DNA from: Plantago ovata | Taxonomy: Eukaryota; Streptophyta; Magnoliopsida; Lamiales; Plantaginaceae | Direction of reading: 5' to 3' | DNA length: 64,000 nucleotides | Assembly: GCA_028274465.1 (NCBI GenBank) | Contig: CM051455.1 | Location: 93,938,365 to 94,002,364 of the forward strand | Shown: positions 55,867-64,000 of the stretch, piece by piece | Layout: the number at the start of each line of letters is the position of its first letter | How positions within the stretch are numbered: the stretch's first letter is position 1 | Program-made: the position numbers and the translations under genes | The notes under the pieces: generated by a model | What the model saw: the letters and a program-made list of their open reading frames with translations, nothing else | Database searches by the model: none | Told to the model about the DNA's origin: nothing

Positions 55867-57968
55867 TGATAGTGTATATGTCCTAGAGACAGTCTTTATT
55901 AAGGGCATACAGCCCTTATTAAGAGCATATATGTAGTATTACACAGGTCAACGTAATATAATATATGTTTGTTTGTTTGACTATTGAGTATCGCTTTCAT
56001 ATTTATATTACACCAGGCATACAACATGTCATATCTCTATTCCTGTCTGTATTGATATCAAACATGTCCCCTCGGATAGATGACCGATCACACAGATAGT
56101 GGGAGCTATGTGAGTTATCATCTATGCCAAACTCTCACTAGTCGAGGTTCATCTCGGATGTAGGGGTCTGAATAAACCAGGTGAGACTAGTATGCGTGGA
56201 GGTTATACTTGTTAGAGCAAGTGTGAGTCGATCCCACGGCCACGGAACGGATTGTTAGACAATCTAGAAACGTTCTCATAACTCCGCATAGTTGTTCGAA
56301 GGGTGATTACCGAACAATGGAAGTACCCACCAGAAACTCCCATCGATGTATACTCTACACCGAAGTGTCTATGGGAACCGGAAAGATGTCGAAGTGATGC
56401 CAGTCGTTCTTTGAAAGTACAGGACTTTATCATCACATTTGTTGCCCCATATCCTTGGTGGACCCGTCGATGTCAGCTCTGAATAAGCAGTTGACCCAAG
56501 ACACGATCCAGGATTATGGCTACATACAAATGGGGGTGATAAGTGATTCTGTGAAGGATTCATCTCTCACGTGTAGCACAGGAGAGCACTGCTCATAGTC
56601 GTTCATAGTTGTGATTGGTTAAACCGCTGACCAGCGTATGAATATTATTATGATACTCATAATAGATATTGGATTCACCGAGCAACTCACTGAAGACGCC
56701 CGTGGATGTATTATTGGGATAGACACTTCATCGATCCTACGTGCATTCGAGTTAGTCAGATGAAGGGACGTTACCATCGCCGCGTTGAGCGCAACAGACT
56801 TCACAACGAAAGGGTTTGCTTTGAGAAACCTCTCAAACGTCCTCATGTATTAATATTGTAAATGGAACCGTCTAGGAATTCCATGTTGCGTTGTGTAGCA
56901 CTTGCTTAATACAATGAGGCCCTATGGGTCACACTATGTGGTGATTCAGCTTATCCGAATATCCTTGAAGATGGAATCGCAATTAATTTAGAATTAATTG
57001 TGATTGATGAATTATAATTGATTTGGAATTAATTATAATTATTTGTGGCTCAATTAATAATTTGGAATTATTAATTGAATTGACTGATTAATTGTATTTT
57101 ATGTAAATACAATTAAAGATTATATTTTAGAAATATAATAGAGGTTTGATTTGAAAGGATATGTTAATTTAGAATTGATATATGCACATGGGCAAAATCT
57201 ACTTGGAGTTTGAATTGCCTTAGAATTATAAGTGTGTCCCAAAATCGGGACCCACCTAATCCCCTTGTATAGTCGCGCGACCAGTAGTAGTATGGGGAGG
57301 AGTTCGACTCCTTCCCATATTAGAAGTCAAGGGATAAGTTAGATTTTCCTGATTGAGTTTTAATTTGATTGGGAATGAATCTAGACTTAAATTGGTTTCC
57401 TTGTGCAATAAGAATTAGAGTTCTTATTCCTTTATGAAGTCTAAAAGAATCTTCTTTAGGCTTCTATTGACTACTATATAAGTAGGTCATTAGAGAGCTT
57501 TTTCAAAGACGAATTCTTAGAGAATTATTCTACCTTTTTAGAGAAAATAAAAAGCTCTCCCCTACCTCCATACCCTAGCCGCGCGCGCCACTCTCCACCG
57601 GAGGAAAATCGCCGCCATCTTCTTGGCCACATAAAGGATATCCTAGCATTCTTTCCGGTAAGCTGTTCATCCGTGGATACCAAGGTTGAGGTTCAAAGAG
57701 CTGGAAACTAACTTTGCAGATAATCAAAGTATTGCAGATATCTTCGACTTCGACGAAGGAGAATATTCACCGGACTATTACAAAGACTTCATCGATTGGC
57801 ATATCGATTCAATACCTATTCTTGTTTTTTGGTGTATTGTAAGTCTTCTGATTAATGTGTTTATTATATACGTTATATGCATGATCTGATCAATTAACCT
57901 GCATGTTAAGAAAATTTTTGAAATTCCGCTGCGTACCCTGGGGGTAACTCTGACCATATTCTCTTACA
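55867..57968 (+). repeat. 3' LTR of C2 (2102 bp, complete)
   Basis: TGATAGTG to CTCTTACA. TATA box CTATATAAG at about 57474. The acidic exon-like segment (57720-57838) lies between TTTGCAG and GTAAGT near the 3' end. Confidence 0.93.
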
Positions 57969-57973
57969 CTAAT

Positions 57974-58067
57974 CACACAAGCAATCAACTCATACATCAT
58001 ATAAGCTCAATTGAAGCATAAATCAAAAAAACCCCAAATTTGAAAAATTAGGTTCATGTGAAATTAC
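57974..58067 (-). other. Intron of E5, donor portion
   Basis: The donor (minus sense) CTGAG|GTAATTTCAC is at 58067. The rest of the intron is at 29358-29816. From 58068 to 58297 the CT-rich leader (minus sense) resembles 6660-6870 of E2. Confidence 0.6.
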
Positions 58068-58297
58068 CTCAGATCCGAAGAATGAAAGAACTAGGATGAA
58101 ATTTGTTCGGATGGAATGAAAGAGCATGTAATGGGCTTCGATTGAAGCTAAAGAACACAAAATTTGATGGAGAATTGAAGGTTTTATGTAAGATGGAAGA
58201 TTTTTTGAGTTTTTTGGTGTTTTGGAGTAAGAGAGGTGAAGAAGATGAGAGAATGAGGAAATTGGGGAGAAATCCTGTTTTTGTCATGTCTGAAGAC

Positions 58298-58452
58298 GGG
58301 GGGCGATTCGCCCCGTGTGTGGGGCGATTCGCCACCCATCGCCAGAGAGCGTGAAGCTCTCTGGCGATGTGGGGTGAATCGCTCCCCACTGCCAGAGAGC
58401 CTGAAGCTCTCTGGCAATGTGTGGCGATTCGCCCCCCACCTCCAGAGGTGGG
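58298..58452 (-). repeat. Internal palindrome cluster (E5)
   Basis: Alternation of GGGGCGATTCGCC units with two larger inverted repeats, CCAGAGAGC and GCTCTCTGG around a 5-nt loop. It holds the same place as in E2 and E6. Confidence 0.82.
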
Positions 58453-58639
58453 GAGATGAAATTTTTCAAAAAAGTTCAGTTTTTATCCCCGAAAACATTT
58501 TTCTCATAAAAAACACTCGAAAAAATTCACTCAAACATAAACATAAGCACAAAACATCACATAATCCAACAAATTCACCTAAATAAAGACAAATTGTTCA
58601 ATGTATGAATGCAATGCAATGCAATAAAGCGATAAAGAC

Positions 58640-58657
58640 TCCGGGTTGCCTCCCGGA
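58640..58657 (-). other. Conserved stem-loop after gag-protease (E5)
   Basis: In minus sense TCCGGG-AGGCAA-CCCGGA. Confidence 0.78.
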
Positions 58658-58703
58658 CAGCGCCATTGTTTATAAAGTCTCGGACTCGACTTCTTCTTGC
58701 TCT

Positions 58704-61700
58704 TTAGTTCTTGTTCCTGAGGGTACTAGACTTCCCCTTCATCGATCTCTTCCTCATGCCTAGTACCTGTGAGTGAGAGTGGATATATACAACAAGACCA
58801 AAGTAATTAATAGAATGAGAAGCATTGAAGTGAGGACTAGGATCAGATATGGCTCGCAACACATGTTGCTTGCCATCCACCTCAATGGTGCAAGTTCTTC
58901 GGTAGATGTCAATTACGGAGCGTAGCTTAGTCAAGAACGTTCGCCCCAAGAGAACAACATCCCCCATTCCCGGTGTAGACGTCGGCATCACAACAAAGTT
59001 GGTGTATACAGAAGCTTCACCAATCTTAACCAATACATTCTTCACAATGCCTTCGGGTCGTACAAAGGATCCATCCGCAAGTTGCACAATAGCCTTATGC
59101 TCCGAAAGTTCTCCAAGGCCACTCTTCTCAGACACATTCATGGGGAGCACATTCGAGTAAGAACCCGTATCAAGTGTAGCACGGATATCTTCAAGTTCAC
59201 CAATCCCAACCTTCACATCGAAACTATCAGGACTTGGCTCGGGATCTTCTTGCTCCTCATCGCTAACATCAAAACCAAGGTCCTTCTCTTCTTCCTTGGC
59301 TAGTGGGGGCTCCCCATCCTTGCAACACTCACAATTAGCAACCTTCTTGATGGTGATTTCAACAGGAAGATCACCCACCAAGGTAATAGACATCGACTTC
59401 TCAGTGTTGCTAGGCAACTTCCCTTGCTCCCTACTTGCTCCACGGTCAATCAATTCTTGCATCTTTTGATGAGCAAGTCTAGTGCTTGCCTCCAACTGAT
59501 CAAGTCTTGCCCTTGTCTTCTCCGAATCTTCTTCATAACGCTTAAGAAAACCTTGGGTGTGATCAACCATTTTCTGCAAATTCTCCATGAGAAGAGCCGT
59601 CTTCGACTTCGGATGCTCTTTAGGAGTGGAATTTTCACAGTGATCATTACCATAGCTAAGATTACTACGGTCTTGGTTAGGGCCATAAGTTTGGCCAGCT
59701 GGTGCATATCCTTGGTTGTTTCGGAACCCCCGTTTCCAGAATCCACCACGAGGATTCCTACCATCTTGACCATAGCTAGCTTCTTGAACTCCAAATTCTG
59801 CAGCGAAGGCCTCTTCGTCGTTTCCTTGAACCCAATTTCTACCATCTTGTGCAAGCTACGACCTACACATATGAGCCCCATGCCCATAGTTCTTGCAAAT
59901 CCGGCAAATCTCATTAGAAACGGATGTTCCAACTGAGCTCTTGAGAACTTACTTCAGCTCATTGGTGAAACACTCAAATCGATCCCCACTTGCTCCATAC
60001 ATTGGAACCTCCTGATTGGGTGGAGCGTCGCGCCTCCTAACCACTGCTCTTGGATCCTTGAATTGTGATCCCTTAGCAAGCCTTTCGAAAACCGCCCAAA
60101 CAGCCTCCGCGGTTTCTTCCCAAATATTACCACGGCACTGGAAATCCACCACTTATTGATTCTCAAAAGTGAGCCCATTGTAGAAGTGTTGGACAAGATC
60201 CGAAAGCTCAAAACCATGGTGTGGACACTTGTTCAAGAGGTCGTTGACCTCTCAAGCGCGGTGTAGATCGTCTCATCATAGTCTTGTTTGAAACCAGTGA
60301 TTTGCGCCTTAAGCGCGGTAGTCAATGTGTGAGGGAAGTATTTCTCCATAAAGGCTGAAAAGACCTTATCCTAAGTGTCAAGCGAACCGGCTTCCAGAGA
60401 GCCTAACCATGCCTTGGCTTTATCGCCAAGCCCCATCGCAAAAACCTTCATTCTCAGCTCATCCTCCGTCACCTCTGTTCCTGGTCTTGGGAGTTGGTTG
60501 ACGAAGTCATCGATATCATGCAACTACCCTATCACGTCTTCCCTAGCCAAGCCATAGAACCATGGGAGTTGCTGGAATATGTGGTTTTCGATTTCCAAGT
60601 CACGAGTTGATAAATGTGTATTTTACACTATCATTTGAGTCTTTTTCACCTATTTTAGCTATCCTCTATGATAATTTAGCTATATTTTAGTGCATTTTAT
60701 TAGAATAGTGTCACGTTTCCCTTTAGTTTTTATTTTACAGGTTTTGGTTGAAAAACGATGATTTCCGGGAAATTATATTGAAGTTGACAAGGAATTGGTG
60801 TTCCAGAAGCCTAATTGGAGTATCTGAAGGTTTCCGGATAGGATTTGAAGTCTAGGGGTCGAATCTGGAGGTTAGAAGGCCACTAGAAGTCAGAAACCGA
60901 GTCCGAAAAGGGGAAAAAATCCAAAAATGCGTCGAAAACGCATAAATTCCTGAGTTTTTCTCCCGGGCGAATCGCCCGGGATGTGGGGCAAATCGCCCCA
61001 CACCAGGCGACTCGCCCGGTCGCCCCACACTAATTCGAACACTATATATAGTTGCTCAGTTTTTCTCGGAATTTCATACTTTTCCAGACCTTCTCTCTCA
61101 CCTTTCTCTGTAGTTTTAGGTAGGAACTTCCCAGAGCCTGCTCTGGGGGTTCATAGATTAGGAGACACTTTTTCATAGCAGTTTGGAGCTTGTAAGATCG
61201 CGATTCTTCGGAGACTGACAATCTTCGGTAACATTGTATCTTACAGTTTTTCTACTTATTTTTATATATCTTTCAACATGTTTTCTTCTATGATTTCTGT
61301 TGATTGCATGACAACTATGAGTAGCTAAACTTATCGTTGGTGGTAGTATGTGAATTCTTAGCGAAGGGTTGATAATTATGCTAATGGCTATATCGCGCAT
61401 TATACTCCGTCTTATTGCTTTATTTCTTTGATCTATCAGAATCTCTATCTTCGTATTGTTGATTAATTATTGCACACAATTGGACAATCAATTGGTCTTT
61501 GACCTATCAGAATCTATATCTTCGTAGTGTTGAATAATTACGGAACACAATTGGACAATTATTTGGTCTTCGACCCATCTGGATTTATATCTTCGTAGTG
61601 TTTGATAATTACAGCAGGACAATTCATTGATCAAAGATCTCCATGCAAGACTGAGGAATTTACGCATGATTATTAACTCGTTATGCTTTGAAGGACCATA

Positions 61701-62158
61701 CTATCACCAATCTCCATTATCTGTTAGAAAAACCTTTGCTATATCGTCTGCTGTTTTTATATTCTAAATTAGATTTGATAAAGCTAGTTATAGTCCTTAG
61801 AGATCGACACTCGAGGTTATTCTACTGCTACACTACGGTTTTCGTTGTACTTGTGAATTGCCTTTGGCTAAATAACAAATTTATTTGATTAATCGAGTCT
61901 GACAAATTCGTGTTCATCACGAGTCGCAGGCGAAAGGACAATCGCTGGACCCTTCATTCGTTCCTTGTTGGGTTGAACCCATGATTTCAACAGTGGACGA
62001 GCCATCACGGGATCTTCAAAGAGTTCTCGAAGATATTCAGAGGAATCGACTTCTTCTATGTTACCACGAGCGAGATTCCGCCTTCTTTGATGGTAAACCC
62101 TGTCAATTTATTCGATAGGTTCAGCAAGAGGTAGTCCACTAGATCGTGTATGTTGCAT
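58704..62158 (-). pseudogene. gag-protease pseudogene of E5, interrupted by a solo LTR
   Basis: The ATG at 62158 starts MQHTRSSG. TAA at 62110-62108 follows early. The solo LTR (60608-61919) splits it. Several further stops (for example Trp and Gln codons changed near 60372 and 60152) and at least one frameshift lie in the gag domain. The last 290 codons (59588-58704) are open: a coiled-coil-like helix, an acidic linker and the protease with an intact DTG. The zinc knuckle region (about 59860-59910) is recognisable. Much older decay than in E6. Confidence 0.87.
60608..61919 (+). mobile_element. Solo family A LTR inside gag of E5
   Basis: TGATAAATG to GTTCATCA, 1312 bp, with a perfect TSD CGAGT (60603-60607 and 61920-61924). 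Palindromes about 60962-61028, TATA box 61042-61051, threefold tandem repeat 61433-61630. Removing it with one TSD restores continuous gag homology. It arose by recombination between the two LTRs of a full element. Confidence 0.95.
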
Positions 62159-62279
62159 ACACTATCAGTAACAATAATGGGAAGGGGTATCAAAAGAGAG
62201 CAAATTAACTAAACTTGATAAATCTAGGAATTGAATGCTGAAAATATAAATAAGCTAAAGAGAAAAAAAGGAGTATAGT

Positions 62280-62298
62280 CCCCGGCAACGGCGCCCAT
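62280..62298 (-). other. Primer-binding site, tRNA-Asp type (E5)
   Basis: In minus sense GGGCGCCGTTGCCGGGG, matching the tRNA-Asp 3' end except at the first base. Confidence 0.88.
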
Positions 62299-62300
62299 TT

Positions 62301-62488
62301 GATGAACGAGATTGTCAGACTCAATTAATCAAATAAATTTGTTTTTAGCCAAAGGCAATTCACAACTACAATGAAAACCAAGGCACGTAGTGTAGAAGTA
62401 AAATAACCTCGAGTGTCGATCTCTAAGGACTATAACTAGTTTTATCAAATTTAACTTAAACTATAAATCAGAAATCAAGAAAAGCACA
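62301..62488 (-). repeat. 5' LTR of E5, first visible part
   Basis: It starts TGATGAACGAG and matches E4 and the 25230 LTR for 188 bp, then is interrupted by another insertion. Confidence 0.88.
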
Positions 62489-64000
62489 TGTTGGTCCCTT
62501 TAAACAACAAGAAAATACTAGAGGGGGCGGTGAATAGTCTTTTCAAACTTTCGTCGTTTAAAACTTTCTCAGCAAGTGCTTATTACTTTTCAGTAATGAG
62601 TTTGCTGATACTTAACTTTCTCAGCAAGTGCAAGATACTTTGCAGTAACTCGATTTGCTGATACTTAAAATCAGAGAGCGGAAGTCTTCGATACAATAAG
62701 TACTTTTTCAGTAAATAAAGGTTTCAGCAAGTGGTGTGAGTGACTGTGTACAGACATATATGATTTGCTGAAAAACTAAATACAGTAAGTAAATCACACA
62801 AACACTTTTATCGTGGTATCTGAGAGTGGCGTAATCTCTCAACTAATCCACTTTGTCCTTTCTAGGACTGAATCCACTAAGATATGATTGAGGTTCCTTA
62901 CAATCTCCTATCTAAAGCGATTCAAACAGAAACCAAAGCACACTTGATTTGTTTCCAACCTAATCTAGAGAACGCAACCTTTTTCTCCACCAAACTTGGT
63001 ACTTTTAATCAGCAAAACTATGCTCGATTAAGTTCCCCCTGAATATCACGCCTGAAAGGGTGTATTTTCAGTTAGAGAGGTTCGGGATGAGATAACTTAA
63101 TTATAACTTATTCAGTTACAACAAGTAATCTAAGAAACACAACTTTGAATACTTTGCAGTAGACAAGTTAGATTGTTTCTGGTGTCAAGACTCGTTCTTG
63201 TTCGAAAGAAAGAAAGAACACTTAACTAATTTCTTAGTAGTGTAAACTCTACTTCTTCACAAGTAGCTTTCTCAAGCTTTAAGTCTTGGAACGGATCAAT
63301 GGTAGTATACAGAGTTTGAAGGTATGTGAGTTTAAGCACAAGTGAGAGTTTGATCACGTTGTTGACACACTTCAACTCTTTGCCGGATGACCTCTATTTA
63401 TAGTGAAAATAAGGAGCCGTTTGAATTTTAAATTCCAAGGCTTTTGTTCCTTAAAATGTCACTATCTTGCTTTGTACTTTCAGCAGCGTCCTTGTTTGTC
63501 TTTTAGTCTTCATGTCCTTCGCGTGCAAGCTTTGCATTTAATGCATATTTGAATAGAATTCAAACAGTAACATTGGAGCGCAAATGCAAGTACTTTCAGC
63601 AAGAGGTCACATATGTTCTATCAGCAAGTGGTCAGTCTCAGTTTCAACAAGCACAACCTACTATGTCTTTCAGATTTTCACTTATGCAATGCTGTTGCTG
63701 AAGTTTCCACTTTCTGAGCAACATGTGCCTTTATAGATACCAGTCTTCAGAAATCTTCTAGTCTTCAGATCTTCGAATTCTTCAAGTCTTTAGTTCTTCG
63801 AAATCTTCAAGTCTTCAGATCTTCAAATTCTTCAAGATTCTAAGCGGTTCTTAATGCTTCAATAGTTTGTTTGTAAAAACAAAGTACATCATCAGCAAAT
63901 GCTTCAATACGTTATTTTCTTTTCAGAAAACAAGATACATCATAAGCTTAATAACAAACCTATCTAGCACCTAATCTAAGTCTTCAGCAAACGTTCATCT
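62489..64000 (-). mobile_element. Part of a further LTR element inserted in the E5 5' LTR
   Basis: It begins TGTTGGTCCC after the presumed TSD GCACA (62484-62488). A TATA box CTATAAATAG in minus sense (63403-63394) indicates minus orientation, so the left edge is the LTR 3' end. The segment CTAGAGGGGGCGGTGAATAG near the edge resembles, inverted, the U5 end of many plant copia LTRs (from memory). No ORF. A 53-bp tandem duplication is at 62563-62668, and TCTTCAAGTCTTCAGA-type short repeats are at 63735-63835. The element continues beyond the window. Confidence 0.6.

Larger units (their letters stand above)
29817..57968 (+). mobile_element. C2: Ty1/copia element holding E6 in its 5' LTR
   Basis: TSD CTAAT (29812-29816 and 57969-57973). 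The 5' LTR is split (29817-29881 and 48089-50106) by E6. Internal region: damaged iMet-type PBS, leader with TA microsatellite, GC-rich block and hairpin array, gag-protease 51746-52834, integrase-RT-RNase H pseudogene to about 55800, PPT, 3' LTR. The order integrase before RT identifies Ty1/copia. Net length is about 9.9 kb. I do not assign a lineage. Confidence 0.93.
25230..62488 (-). mobile_element. E5: family A element, outer shell of the nested insertion
   Basis: Minus-strand element: 3' LTR 25230-26440, ORF2 27991-29352, intron split by C2 (29817-57968), palindromes, stem-loop, gag-protease 58704-62158, PBS, 5' LTR from 62301. The left flank TTCCA (25225-25229) is the presumed TSD, and the right end is hidden by a further insertion at 62489. 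Joining across C2 (one CTAAT removed) restores continuous intron sequence, which proves that both halves are one element. Without insertions it is about 7.8 kb, gag-protease plus ORF2 only. Confidence 0.92.

Noticed and set aside
62280..62298. tRNA-Asp gene fragment
   Set aside because: Only the 18 bases complementary to the tRNA 3' end are present, directly beside an LTR, so it is a primer-binding site.

Overview
The window is nuclear DNA of a flowering plant, probably a eudicot (inference), and consists almost wholly of LTR retrotransposons inserted into one another. The evidence is primer-binding sites complementary to tRNA-Asp and initiator tRNA-Met, TG...CA long terminal repeats (LTRs), polypurine tracts (PPTs), 5-bp target-site duplications (TSDs), and Ty3- and Ty1-type gag/pol proteins. 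There are no rRNA or tRNA genes, no CRISPR array and no complete host gene. The only stretch that is not obviously transposon is about 22860-25229.

I use these names. Family A is a non-autonomous Ty3/gypsy family with an Athila-like gag, LTRs of 1.2-1.3 kb and a tRNA-Asp primer site. It encodes gag-protease and a second protein (ORF2) but no reverse transcriptase or integrase. Its copies are E1 (minus, 1-3368), E2 (plus, 3369-18579), E4 (minus LTR, 18627-19806), E5 (minus, 25230-62488), E6 (plus, 29882-48083) and a solo LTR (60608-61919). Family B is a sister family with one copy, E3 (minus, 7808-15656), inserted in ORF2 of E2 with TSD AGCAA. C1 (minus, 30374-40175) and C2 (plus, 29817-57968) are two Ty1/copia elements with LTRs of about 2.1 kb. 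The stretch 19807-22859 is the 3' part of another Ty3 element, with an antisense gene carrying its own TATA box and a predicted intron. From 62489 to the window end lies part of one more LTR.

The right two thirds is a four-level nest resolved by TSDs: unique DNA > E5 > C2 (TSD CTAAT, in an intron of E5) > E6 (TSD ATATA, in the 5' LTR of C2) > C1 (TSD CTTTC, in the 5' LTR of E6). A solo LTR (TSD CGAGT) sits in the gag gene of E5.

Families A and B share one plan: LTR, PBS, gag-protease, a covarying stem-loop after the stop codon, an array of GC-rich palindromes that also occurs just upstream of the LTR TATA box, an unspliced leader, an intron of 540-565 bp, ORF2 (in family A E2/E5 a 'putative plant transposon protein' domain plus coiled coil), then a purine-rich tract with repeated hairpin+PPT modules and the 3' LTR. 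All copies but E6 have broken gag genes, so they must have relied on proteins made elsewhere. The copia elements carry in their leaders an array of four hairpins with a near-invariant loop and covarying stems, and their gag genes differ strongly while flanking sequence is closely similar.
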